From Nipponacmea schrenckii (lineage: Eukaryota; Mollusca; Gastropoda; Lottiidae): a DNA stretch of 64,000 bases. This document shows positions 1-12,221 of the stretch, one piece after another. How positions within the stretch are numbered: position 1 is the first letter of the stretch; each line of letters starts with the position of its first letter. The stretch lies in contig CM060202.1 of assembly GCA_030562195.1 (NCBI GenBank), positions 5,394,001 through 5,458,000 of the forward strand, written 5' to 3'. The notes beneath the pieces were generated by a model. That model searched no databases. It was given only the letters and a program-made list of their open reading frames with translations, and was not told the DNA's origin. Made by a program: the position numbers and the translations under genes.

Positions 1-187
1 ATAACTTTCACAGATGAAGAGTATAAGCTGAAAGGGATGTTAAATATGTTTATAAACTAAGCATTTTATGACGTTACTATTGCTTATAGTATTTATAAAG
101 GACTTGAAATAGCTAATAGTCCTTTAGTGCTTAGCTTATTTTAATTGCAGAATCCTAAACTAAATTGATTGAAACTTGTATTTTTAG

Positions 188-3100
188 AACTGGTGAAAAG
201 TTAGTAATATCTGTGAAATCAGCTGAAGTGTTGTTTTATCCTCCTTCTATTGAAACTACTATAAGTGGAGGTAAGTTATACACATTCTTTGATAAATCAA
301 ATAGAATATCAAATACTCAGAAAATGAAATAAGCCAGTAAGGGGTACATTTCAACTATGTAACCTCGAAGAATCCATATGCAACTTGCTGCATAGAGGGT
401 TTCTGGTAAATCGCTAAAGAAGTCTGCAAAAACTGTTTACATATAAGGCCATGCAAAGTAAATTGTCTGTTTTACAGGCCTTTTTTTTTAAAAAATGGGG
501 CGAGAGGGCGAATTTATTATTTATTATTTATAAGCGCTTTTTTAAATTTGGCACCAGAAAAAAGCGAGCGAGCGAAGGTATTTATTATTTATTTCCACAA
601 ATTTAAAAAATAGATTTAAATCACCATTCAGATGCAACTATCAGATGTTTTTGGGGGTCGATTGAAAATAGTTGATAGAAATAACAGAACTTTTTTACTT
701 TTCAACATCACATAAACACATAAAATCATTCCAAGATATCTACTACCTCTGACAATGATGCACTTAGGGTGCATCAGGGCTGATAATATTATGTCAGGAT
801 TATGTTATTCTACTACAGTACAGTACTAATCCATTTCTATCCATCTATAAACTGTATTTTTAAATGCCATTGTATGGTACGGTAATAATTATTATTATTG
901 GAAATTTTGGAACAAATTGTCATCCATCATCACATCAGATGACAAGAACAAAACAATCTGAAAAGATCGAACTTCTATTTTAATAATTTTTACCATGTTA
1001 CAAATGCCGATTTTTCAATAACTTCCGGTTTTTTATCTTGAGAAAAGCGGAATGTGTTGAATGATACCAATATTGAGAAAATCGATCGTATTCGAACGTA
1101 TAAAATTCGTATTTTCTTGTATTAGTTCACATTTTTCCATAAATATTAACTTTTTCAAATCAATAGCAGAAAAAAACCTGGTGCATTCTTGTACTTGTAA
1201 ATGTAACGGGTCTCGATTTGTTCCACCATTATTATCCAGAAACGAAATTATTAAGATTAATCCAATGTTTGGAATCCTCACGAAAGTGTGAATAATTGTC
1301 ATAATTGTGCTTCCTTCAGCAAATAATTTTATTTTCTAACGTTAAATTGTGTCAGAATCAATTTTAGTTTTAAGTTGTATAAGAAAATCTTTTTATTGGT
1401 GATGAAAAACGCATTCTAAGCCACTTCCGGTTTTTCGTTAAACGTCAAGGGAGATAATTATGGTAAAAAATATTTACGGGAACGGGGAAATAACTCTGTT
1501 TTACACACAATTTTGGAGACGCGCGCGCATTATTTATTAATTATTTCAAAATGCCAATAAATAGTTTCGGAGCGCGGGGTATTTTACTAGAGCGCGCGGG
1601 GCCTGTAAAACAGACAATTTACTTTGTACGTCCTAATATATCGAATTGGTCCTTTCTTTTCAAGATGGCTGTCCAGGTGTAGTAGGTAAATTTGAGGGAA
1701 GAAAGGGAGTGTTTATTAATGGAGATATTAAACCAGCTATAGAGGGAGCATCTGTTACTGTAGAAGCCAAAGATGGTTCTATTGAACCTTTACATTTAGT
1801 CACAGACGCTAGTGGAAAATTCAAGTAAGCTTATAAGAAAATCTTTTATCAGTGGTTTTAAGTAAAGCATCAATAAGTCCTGGTTCTCCAGGTTCCATCA
1901 AGGTTCCATCCTGGCAGAGCTCTAGCACCCTCTGAATGTTCACTATAATAATTGTGCATTTGATTGATTTTGTAGAGTTGGTCCTTTACATAGTAATATA
2001 GAATATTCTGTATCAGCTGAGAAAGATGGCTATATTATGACTAAAGAAAAGGGAAAATCAGCTTCATTTAGAGCCTTTAAATTAGGAGAAATTTCAGTAA
2101 AGGTATGTTTGTCAATATTCATTTACAATTCAACCATTCTGCCTTGACTGCAATTGTCACTTGTACATTTCAGAAAAAAATTACCATTTTACAGAAACTG
2201 TAACATTTGATGTTGCAATGCATTTCTTCGAAAATTCTCTGGTTTTAGGGTTGTCTAAAAACATCTGCCTGTATTCCAGTCTCCTGATACATGTAGCTAC
2301 ATTACAAGTTGTAGAGACAGAAAAACTAAATTCTGTTTTTGTGCGGATTTTGTCACCACCCAAGGTGACATACTTATTCTGAGAAACATCCATTTACTGT
2401 TATTCATTAAGTTATTATCCATTCATTCTACAGGTATTAGATGAGATGGGTAATGCTCTACCAGGTGTTTTATTATCATTAAGTGGTGGTAACCAGTATA
2501 GAAATAATAATTTAACTAAACCTGATGGCTCTTTACATTTTACTGCTCTGGTAAGTATTGTCTTATATTCTTACATTTTACGGCTCTGGTAAGTATTGTC
2601 TTATATTCTTACATTTTACTGCTCTAGTAAGTATTGTCTTATATTCTTACATTTTACTGCTCTAGTAAGTATTGTCTTATATTCTTACATTTTACTGCTC
2701 TGGTAAGTATTGTCTTATATTCTTACATTTTACTTTATGATTCTAGTTTTACATCATTTCTCAATAGAGAAATGACAGGTCATTTGGTGTTAAGACTAAA
2801 GTTGTTCAGAACTGATAGAAAATATTAACTGAAGCCTGTTAATTGTTTGAAATTTGTCTATTGATTTCAGACAATTAGACCTTTTATTAGCTTGTGTTCC
2901 ATGATAAAATTGCTATTTTAATATTTATTCAGAGTCCTGGTCAATATTTTCTACGTCCAATGATGAAAGAATATAAATTTGAACCAGTGTCACAAATGAT
3001 AGATGTGCAGGAAGGTACCACTGAAAAGAAAGTTATTAAAAGTTCTAGAGTAGCCTATAGGTAGGTTTGTTTATTTGAAAGCTTGCAGAATTTGATAATT

Positions 3101-6100
3101 TTTATACAGTATATACAGTGTATTGATCCCATTTCCAATGCAGTTTGTAGATATAGATTCGCTTATCTGTGCTCTCATCACTTAGTTTGAAATATTGTTC
3201 TTTTTGCAAGATCTCAAATGAACCTTGCCTTCCAGTGACACAGCTAAACTTAACTTTGACAATGTATATTGTAGTTGTTATGGTAAAGTAACATCATTAA
3301 ATGGTGAAGGAGAATCAGATATTATAGTAGAAGCTGTCAGTACTCAATGTTCTAATCATCAGGAAGAGAGTAAAACAGAACAAGATGGTTCTTTTAGAAT
3401 TAGAGGTTTACAGGTAGTCTAACATATTCTTTTATGATGTATAGATAATCCCTTACCAGTCTTTCTTGATATCAAAAGTATCACCACTAGTCGATAAAAG
3501 TACAAGTCTTGTTTTGGTTATATTTAATTGAGAAATGGTGATATTTTTGATATGAAGAAAGATCAATTTGAGATTTTATTTATCACCCAACATCGCTGTT
3601 TGTTAATAAAGAAATAAATAATAATGGAATATTTTTAGCGTTATCTCCTAGGAGATATAGTGCTGTATATAAGGCCTTTTATCATACAAGGATATTTACT
3701 GTACAATATTGGGTGATAAGTGTTATTGATTAGTGAAAGACAGAATTTTACAATAATAGCAGAGAAATGTATAGTATCAATTTTTCAAAAAATAGAAATA
3801 ATGTTACATCCTTTTTTACTAAAATCATTGATGTAATGAATTTAAACCACTTTGAAATTGAATAAAGGTTAATTTCCATTTACAATGGATCAAAATATAG
3901 ATAAAATAATTAGTAATAATTGTTTATTTATAGCCTGGTTGTCTGTATGATGTTAGTTTAAAAACAGGAGAAGAAAATAAACACATTGAAAGATCTATTC
4001 CTAAAACTACACCTGTTAAGGTAAAGTATCTTTTGTTGTTTAAATCATCTATAAATATCAGCCTTATTGTCAAATACAAAACAGTCATATATCAACCAAT
4101 TTCTTCCATAAATTTCCTTTTTAACAGTGATTAGTATTATTTTTGAAGCAAGTATTTCTATAAAATGTGTGAATTTGAGAAAGATGTTTTTAATTATCAC
4201 ATTAAATGAATTTCAGGTAGAGAAGTCAGATACTAAAGATCTACATATTATAGCTATGAGACACATGAATCAAATGGATATTAGTGGTAATATGATAACA
4301 ACTGATGAATTTCTCTCTACATTAAAGGTAAGGGCTGAATTCACATTGGTATGAGACAAATCTGGCTCTGATGATCTATGAGACTCGCCTGGCTCTGATC
4401 TATGAGACTCATCTGGCTCTAATGACTTATGAGACTCATGTAGGTCTGATGATCTATGAGACTTATCTAGCTCTAGTGATTTGTGAGAATCATCGAGCTC
4501 TAGTGATCTATGAGACTCATATAGCTCTTGTGATCTATGAGACTCATATAGCTCTAGTGATCTATGAGACTCATATAGCTCTAGTGATCTGTGAGATTCA
4601 TCGAGCTCTGGTGATCTATGAGACTCATCTAGCTCTAGTGATCTATGAGACTCATCGAGCTCTAGTGATCTATGAGACTCGTATAGCTCTAGTGATCTAT
4701 GAGATTCATATAGCTCTAGTGATTTATGAGATTCATATAGCTCTAGTGATCTATGAGATTCATATAGCTCTAGTGATCTATGAGATTCATATAGCTCTAG
4801 TGATCTATGAGATTCATATAGCTCTAGTGATCTATGAGACTCATCAGGCTGTGATGATCTATGAGACTTATGAGACTGACTCTGATGATCTTAATGAAGT
4901 AATCCATTTATGAATATAAAAGATTGTATGGTTTTTGTTGGGCATTGGGTTGCTAACCAGTCAACAAGGCAAGTTGGAAATCGAAAATAAAATGAAAGTC
5001 TAGAATCTGTAGAGGTTTCATAGACACTGGTGAAATTCCTTCGTTGAGCACTGCATGGCAGTCTTCATAGCCCAATTATGTGTGAGTATTTGTGAATTTG
5101 TATTGTGTTTATTGTAGGTTATAATAAGTAGAGAAGATAATCCAGATTCACCAATACAAACAATATCATTATCTCGTTCATATTTCTTCTTCTTACCTTC
5201 AGTACAAATAGATAACGTGGTACGTATACATCTATATCTTAACTAACATCTTGATTTCAACTTTACTTTTTTAATATTTCCACAGTCAGCATTCATATTA
5301 TGTAGTATATATGTAAGAAATTGAGCTAGAATTCTAGTAGAAAAGCTAGGTATGTTAATTGAGTGGTTTATTTCTGTTTTCAGGAGTATATTATTAGATT
5401 AGAAACATCTCTATCTAAAAACCTATATAAATATGATTTACCAGAGGTTATATTCTCTGCTAATACATCCTATAAACATTTTACATTTCAATTTCATCCA
5501 CAGGTAGGTATTACCATTATCTCAGTAATTTAGTTTTCATTTTCTGAAATATTATTGTCTTGCTCTATAATTGTCTGTAAATAAAAAATATTGAGTATAT
5601 AGTGCTGAACTCGACACAAAAGTGTTCTTTCGGAAAACAAGTTGCAATTAGTGCTTAAAATAGCTTAAGGATTATTGATATCAAATGTTGCTTTTACTAG
5701 CTTCCTTAATTAGCCTTAATGGTATGCAGAATGCAATTTTACCTATATAAATAAGGGAACAAGTACCAGAGAAGTTCAGACTATGGTCACCTTCACTTCA
5801 AGGATGCTCTAAATACTTAAGTTTATGAATATTGACTATGACAATAGTCTGAAATTTCCACACTAGTTGTTTGTTAAGTTTTGTACATTGTCATATGTAA
5901 AGAAACATTCATATTCCTTTTATTTAACATAAAACATTGGTATATTGTAGAGACGTAGTGGTGATACAGAATTAAGTCGTGGATCATTTTTAGTTTTACC
6001 ATTTACATTGTTACTAATTTATGCTGTCTACAATTATCAAAAGGTAGTATAGTTTACTTTGTATTGTTTTTATTAGTTTGAGATGGCCTTTTGACCAGTG

Positions 6101-6412
6101 GTCCAAATAACCTTTTGACCTAACCTGATGACCTGATTCACATTCCCTCTGAGCCAACTAAACTAGAACCTTATGCAATTTACTTCATTTTATAGAGAGT
6201 TCATTTAATTGTATAAATGTATTAAAGTTGTATTTTGTGGATAATTTGTGTGATTTTTTTTTTTCAAGTTATTACCCTTTGCAAATCAAGCAGTCAGCCA
6301 GATTCAAGCAGTAGTTACTAAAATTGGTGAACAACAAGTAAAACGAGATTATAATGAACCTGTAGAACGAGAACCTTATTTGAAGAAAAAAATCAAACCG
6401 CGAAAAGCATAA
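188..6412 (+). CDS. NOMO: NOMO (nodal modulator), C-terminal part, 12 exons
   Basis: This is the 3' part of a NOMO gene, a large ER-membrane glycoprotein known as a subunit of the BOS complex with nicalin and TMEM147 at the multipass translocon. Exons: 188-270, 1665-1824, 1976-2102, 2434-2550, 2933-3060, 3236-3413, 3934-4020, 4217-4327, 5118-5219, 5384-5503, 5951-6043, 6269-6412 (stop TAA). All junctions are GT-AG and keep phase, giving about 482 aa. Family signatures are seen in order: GEKLVISVKSAEVLFYPP, VGPLHSNIEYSVSAEKDGY, LPGVLLSLSGG, SPGQYFLRPMMKEYKFEP, YGKVTSLNGEGE and LPGC-like QPGCLYDVSLK. The repeated Ig/transthyretin-like beta-sandwich units are lumenal. A single C-terminal transmembrane segment (GSFLVLPFTLLLIYAVYNY) is followed by a basic cytosolic tail ending KKKIKPRKA. 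The N-terminal exons lie upstream of the window. Confidence 0.95.
454..1626. mobile_element. 1.17-kb element with 27-bp terminal inverted repeats in a NOMO intron
   Basis: The stretch 454-480 and the stretch 1600-1626 are perfect 27-bp inverted copies, starting CAAAGTAAATTGTC and ending ACAGGCC. The interior is AT-rich with short GC-rich islands just inside each end. It contains the motif ACTTCCGGTTTTT twice (near 1021 and 1424). No open frame with a recognisable transposase is seen, so it looks like a non-autonomous DNA transposon. The target-site duplication is not obvious (flanks ATG and TAC). The right end lies only 38 bp before the 3' splice site at 1664. Confidence 0.75.
2540..2740 (+). 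repeat. 38-bp tandem array duplicating a 5' splice site
   Basis: The true NOMO donor at 2551 (exon end TTTACTGCTCTG followed by GTAAGT) is repeated at 2589, 2627, 2665 and 2703, exactly 38 bp apart. Each unit carries the last exon bases plus the GTAAGTATTG donor. Copies three and four read CTCTAGTAAGT, copies two and five CTCTGGTAAGT. The unit length is not a multiple of three. Confidence 0.9.
4345..4890 (+). repeat. 27-bp minisatellite in NOMO intron
   Basis: About 20 imperfect copies of a 27-bp unit (core CTCTAGTGATCTATGAGA). Because 27 is a multiple of three and the unit lacks stops in one frame, a spurious 180-codon open frame (4371-4913, repeating ALVIYETHI) results. It lies entirely between two NOMO exons and has no other coding sign. 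Confidence 0.9.
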
Positions 6413-8250
6413 TCATATATATATATATAGGAATTTTATATTATATTTTATACATTTATATCATTTTCATTGAAATCTCAACCAAGACTTGTAAATTGGC
6501 CTATATTAAAAACAGATAAATTAATGAATATTTTATCTAATAGTATTTGGTTATTAAATGGATGAATAGTAGAAATATGCAGGCAGATCAAATTGTTGGA
6601 CACTAACTATCTATGATCTGATTAAATTCATTCCATGTTCTATTTAGATCATATTAAAGGAAATTGTCGAGGTTTAAAAGTGGGCAGAGAGAGCAAAAGA
6701 AAAATCATCATTGATATGCCGTTATGTTATAGATGCCTTTATGACTGTGTGTGGTGACAGTGTTTTTGGATGATCATAATATTTATTTCAATGTTAATAC
6801 CCATACAGAATATGTGTTGTAAATGATAATTTTGTGTATATACGGTCATTAAATGTATTTTAAATTATTGTATAATATTTTATATGTATCAATCTAATCC
6901 AATCAATTTCTTGTTTATTATTGTATATCATGAAACCTTGTATGTATTTGTGTGTCAGAGAATCAGTGAGTATATATTTTGTAGATGAGTGTAAGATATA
7001 AAATGATACATACAATAAACTATCTCTCAAACCTTTTGTTCAGTTTAATTGATGTATGTATTGGTTATACCAATTACATGTATTTAACACAAAAGATAAT
7101 GATAATTTTCTGAAAAATAATCAACAAAATAGTATGGTTTGCTGAAGTTGGATCCTTCCTTGGGTTGAAACAAGACAATTTGATAGTCTATTTCAGACGT
7201 ATTCACTTCAAGATTTTTTATTTTCTTTCCTTAAGTTGTATCTGCAACAGGTCAGTAATTTATCAGAATTTAACTTTTTATAATCTACTAGCCATCTTCT
7301 TTAAATTACATATACATATAAGTAACAGCCAGCCATTGGGTGAGGTCAAATCCCTTCCGTGTTAGTGTTAACTTTGTAAATACAAAATTATCACCATAGT
7401 TAGATATTAACGATTGTCAAACACTAGCTAATTTTCGGTATGATTCCTTGTGTGACAATTATCACACAGACCTGTCTTTATTTTAGACTTGATTATAGGT
7501 TCTAAAAAATGTTTTTAATGATATGATATAGTTTATTTAGGCTTTAATTTATTTATTATTTTTTTAATGGGGTTTATTTTCTGTTACCACTAAATACTAT
7601 ATTACCAAGAAGAATGAGTTCAAATGTTGTGTTATATAATTGTGTTAACTGGTACAAAATACAATACTTTATCATAACATGGAAGGCTACTAGTGCTGGC
7701 ACAACATATAAGTGAATCGATGTATTGAGGTGTGAGGTGTTAGATATGTGTTTCACATCATGAGGATGTCACTCGATACTTCATAATACCTTTTATTCTC
7801 TAAAAGAGTGAAGCTTTGCTGAATGGAATCACAATTTTTTTCACCGAACTGATGGAAATTGTTAATTTTACACATTTCCCCATATCACGATGCGTATTTT
7901 TTTTAAAATGATTGGCGATACCCAGCAATAAAGGCTATTTGTAAACAAGGACACTTGCGTTCAAAGTAAAATCCCCTTCTGGTTGAAAGCACTGCCTGTG
8001 ATGAGATTCACATAAAAGTCATAAAAAAGAAGCAAAAATTGAAATGCCCTGCCAGAAAAATATCGTTTAATGTCACTTGCAAGAGACATTATATATTACC
8101 ACTTAGTGTAAATGATGACATTCAAATAACAACAACCATCACCAACATGTATCTGTTTTACAAACACACATTTGGAACAAAAAAAAACATGGATAATATG
8201 CCTTATATAGTATTAAGATGCCCTATAAACAAAATATGAGCTTGTAAAAT
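6413..8250. other. NOMO 3' UTR and convergent intergenic region
   Basis: No gene is visible. The sequence is AT-rich. A short (TA)n run follows the NOMO stop, and an AATAAA at 7014-7019 is a possible distal NOMO polyadenylation signal. NOMO and the nuclear receptor gene converge here. Small open frames (7165-7365, 7574-7756, 8039-8239) show no recognisable protein features. Confidence 0.6.
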
Positions 8251-10915
8251 TTATGTTATCATTTCAAATACCAAGTCATTCAGTTGTATGGAACCATCTA
8301 GAGTTAAAGACAGAAATTTTTCAGCTGCTTTAGCACTAACTGTTCTCAAAGCTGGTAATCTTAACAATATCTTGCCGTATCGTCGTGTCTCTGTTGGATA
8401 GGTACGTGAAGTATATCGACGCAAGGCATCTAATATTTTTGTTTGAAGACCTAACACTTGCAATTTATCTTGGATACCAATGGCATCTGAAAAAATAATA
8501 TGAGAATTTTTTCTTTAAAAATAATCTAAAAAATGTGAGAAAATATGATCAAGAAAGTCAATCATGTAATATTCTATAAACTGATATAACTGAACTAAAA
8601 ATTATTGAAATCATCAAAACCTACCAGGAAATGTAAGGACAATGGCATTCAATATAGCAAACTCTGTACGATCTATCTTGAGTTCTCGTAATCGACCTGT
8701 AAACTCTATGGTAGCATTAACTAATTCACGACCCCATCCCATTCCTTGCGCCACATCAGTTGGTATAACAACACCTTCAGCAAACTTAATACATCTATCT
8801 AAATTCACAGAGCTGAAACGAGAAGTTATCAGTTTAATAGATTATTGATTCAAGCCATACTCACTCATTTTTATTTGAGGGTGCTAAGGGATTAGATTAA
8901 CAATGTTATCTGCAATTAAAATACCAGTAAAATAGATATTTTATTGTTTTATGGTAAAGAATTTCGACATCATTGGAAATGGTAGATCCCGTGAAAATTA
9001 TGTACAAAAATAAAATAAAAGTAGAATTTGGTCTCCCATCAGATAGCTTGGTAAATAATGTTGATCATATTGAAGAGAGAGTATTGTGTTTTCTCTATAT
9101 CATATTCTGAAGAGTGTAATTTGTTGAGAAATAAAAACACATACCGGTAAGCTAATCGTAAAACATTTAATTCCATAAACGCTGATTTTAATAAACACAT
9201 CTGATCATCCATACTCATCTCTTGGAAACCTGCAAATTATACATCATTCCAAGTCTTAGAAGACTACTTTCTGGGTTAATCCATGTTCCATGTATATATA
9301 CAAACGTTGCTTTAGGAACATGGGGTTTAATTGTGTCTTCATTACTATGTTGTTTGTCAAGAAAAATTCCTAAGTCATGCAAATAGCTGAACTAAAAACA
9401 AGTCTTACCTGGTACTTTCTTAGCCCATTCAATAATAAATTTCAATTCTAAATAACCATACTGCATTAAATCATTCACTCCAATATTACCACCAAAATTT
9501 TCTATAATATGATAACATTATATCAGTTGTTATAGCCTATACAAGCCCAATTCTGTTATCAGTGGTGCAGATATCATAAACAGATTTTTAAAAATCTGTC
9601 AGTTTTGGCTGTTTAATATGTAAAATAAACAATAGACAGTTTGAGACGTCAAATATTGCTATAATAAGACACTTGGCATCATCTTTAGCCTAATTAGATT
9701 CAGAAATGTTGAATCAGTTGTCTAAAACTCACAAAGCAGTTCAAAAAAAGAAACCTACTTTCAGCCTTGGGAAATATATCAGGTTGTGCATTAACTAATG
9801 TCTCTATCATTGAATCATAAATTTCATCTTTAGCATCCGGAGTTCCTGGTATATCTTCTACTCGGGGGCGTTTTAATCTGTGTTTTCCTCCTGGCGATCT
9901 ATCTTCTCTTACAGCTACAATACATATATATAATACTACAGCACTTAAACAGATGCCCTTGTAGTAAACCAGGGAGGAACATTAATAGATTTCACTAAAA
10001 CTTGAGCATTAAGACATTTATGAATCATGTCCCCTATACATGCATGTTGTATTTTGTATGGTAAAACCTGAAGCCTGATAAAAATTACATGTAAAATCGA
10101 TTTTGGTGATTGACAAATCAGATGACTGAAACACTTAATCATTTTCAGTTTTCCAGAATAAGTCCCCGGTCAATAAGATATTAACTGTGGAGATGACAGT
10201 AAACCTTATTTGACAATAATCAGGTGGAGTATACAGAAGAAGGTCTGCCACATCTAACAAACTGTGCTTTTTATCAATGGGGGCTATAAAAATCATATTG
10301 ATATCAAAAAACATATTTACCTTCTTTCCTCATGCCCTGTGCAACACATTTATTATAGCGACAATGTTGACAACTATTTCTGGTAAATTTATTTATGACA
10401 CAATTTCCCTGTTCTCTACAAACATATGTCAAAGCCTTCTGTACGGTTCGTTTAAAAAATCCTTTACATCCTTCACAAGAAAATACTGAATAATGAAAGC
10501 CAGAAGCTCTATCTTCACAAACTAGACATTTGGTACCATGTAAGTCATTTGCTGTTAGTGTTCTGTCTTGAATTTCATTTGTTGCTTCCTGATACTCCTG
10601 CATGGTCATAGGTCGAGTGAATACTTGAGCCTCTCCACTTTCTTGAGGGTTGTTTGATTTTTGTTGGAACTCTTCAACTGTCATTGGTCGAGGTAAAATA
10701 TGTGCATCTGTAATTGTGACAGCCATGGGTTCACTAATATATGTTTGATTAGCCTGAATACTGTCTGTTGTTTCTTGTTGTGGATTGTCCGGATTCATTA
10801 GAAGCAATATGTTGGCATTACTGTTATTTTCTCCAACATTTTCTTGAGTAGAATCCTGACCATTGCCATTAGTTAATTTATTGATATGATTCTCAACTGG
10901 CTCTTTAATCTCCAT
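8251..10915 (-). CDS. Orphan nuclear receptor (C4 zinc-finger DBD plus ligand-binding domain)
   Basis: This is a complete 450-aa nuclear receptor, a DNA-binding transcription factor. Exons on the minus strand: 10915-10321, 9914-9759, 9501-9409, 9229-9145, 8812-8625, 8486-8251 (stop TAA). The start was chosen because it sits in a perfect Kozak context, CCACCATGG. Residues 1-129 are a polar N-terminus. The DBD has zinc cysteines 130, 133, 147, 150, 166, 172, 182 and 185, and P-box CEGCKG. It is followed by an NR4/5/6-like extension [18 protein letters not shown]. The LBD shows helix 3 [18 protein letters not shown], then [20 protein letters not shown], helix 10/11 [19 protein letters not shown] and a C-terminal AF-2-like [24 protein letters not shown] recalls NR4A; the GG box recalls NR5/NR6. 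The subfamily is not settled; an NR8-type orphan is a candidate. The gene is divergent from SIDT. Confidence 0.93.
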
Positions 10916-12221
10916 GGTGGAAATTATCTTCAATTTAGACTTAGTCTAATACTTTTTAAATAAAAAAGTGCTACAAAAAAGATACATACAGATTATCTAA
11001 CAATAGATTTTAATAAATTATGTAAGCTACATTTGAACATATATAATTTAAGGAAGTGACCATTCTTATAAGTTATATGGCAGCTGTAATGATTTGTTAT
11101 GGGATGATCATAACAAGGTAGAGTGCAGACGACTTTGTGGTCTTAGATAAAGTTAGTTTTAGTATCTGGAATACTCAGGTACTAAATAAAACAAAAGATA
11201 TACAGGAATTTTATTTCAAATTATGATGGCTGCCATAACTCCATCCTCCCAGCTCCTGCTGTGTCTTAATCAAATTTGACAATACAGAAAGAATTGCTGG
11301 GAGAACACATAGCAAAAAGATCTAGTCAAATATATAGATGGTAATCACAATAGTACAAGTAAAATATCACTCAAAGCCACAGTCACAACTCACACTGGCT
11401 GGAATGCAAGTGTATATCATCAGCCATCATTGTCACTGTCACTATCAGGTGGTCATAATGCATACTTTACATAGGCTAATGTTAATGTCAACGTCACTAC
11501 TTCAGCCAATACATGCTGCGACGAATATAGATCTTGGATCACTTTTATTCATTTCTAAAATAATGTGTTAATCTACCTGTGGGACGAACGTTGAATTTAT
11601 GTTTTCATTGTAGTTTGTCACAAAATGTCCTACAATTTAGGCAAGTCCTTGACCTTTGTCTCTAGATATGTGTCAGGGAGCAATTATTGCTTCTAGAGTA
11701 GACAATTTTGTCACCTCATTGAAACTTGTCATAACAGTTTATCATAGAAAGTTCACTATATATAATTAAAAAACAAATTGTCGATCTAAGGACAGTATGA
11801 TCTATAGATCTTAAAAGACCTAATAAGTAAAAAACAATAATGAAAATTAAAACTACTCCGTCGCAATGGCTTTACTTAATTACAGAATGTAACTGTACAA
11901 AGAAACGAATACGCCGATAGGGTATGCAATTTACGTGGCTTTAAAACCTTAAATGGACGAATAAATGATCTTTTTAAATAAAATTTGAATGGGGCACTTT
12001 TTAATTCAATAAATCGACATTGGATACTAAAAGGCCGACAACAAGATGATGGGTTTTGGACAAAGGCGGATGTTGATTTGTGGCACGTGATTATGGGACA
12101 TCATCGATATTTAGAAATATGGAAACTTGAAGATGTATTTTGACGACTTGTAACGCGCAAATTTCAGTCAATTTTCGATCTAGATTTTTTTAAATTGTCA
12201 TTTTTGAATGCATACATCATC
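10916..12221. promoter_or_regulatory. Shared upstream region of the divergent receptor and SIDT genes
   Basis: 1.3 kb separates the two divergent start codons. No coding sequence is seen; the open frame at 11338-11571 has no recognisable features. A CACGTG E-box lies at 12084-12089, about 135 bp before the SIDT start. Read on the minus strand it is ATCACGTGCC, which contains the TCACGTG core of lysosomal CLEAR elements. A promoter role is inferred from position only. Confidence 0.45.
12084..12089. promoter_or_regulatory. CACGTG E-box upstream of SIDT
   Basis: A palindromic CACGTG within GGCACGTGAT lies about 135 bp before the SIDT start codon. The TCACGTG core matches the centre of CLEAR/TFEB sites, and vertebrate SIDT2 is lysosomal. 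A single short motif is weak evidence. Confidence 0.3.

Noticed and set aside
1..60. Possible NOMO exon after TTTCACAG at 13
   Set aside because: The stretch stays open briefly but has no GT donor before the stop and does not resemble NOMO.
1033..1302. Overlapping open frames on both strands inside the NOMO intron element
   Set aside because: Both are under 90 codons with no similarity to transposases; chance frames in transposon interior.
4371..4913. 180-codon open frame repeating ALVIYETHI
   Set aside because: It is a by-product of a 27-bp minisatellite inside a NOMO intron, with no start context, domain or splice support.
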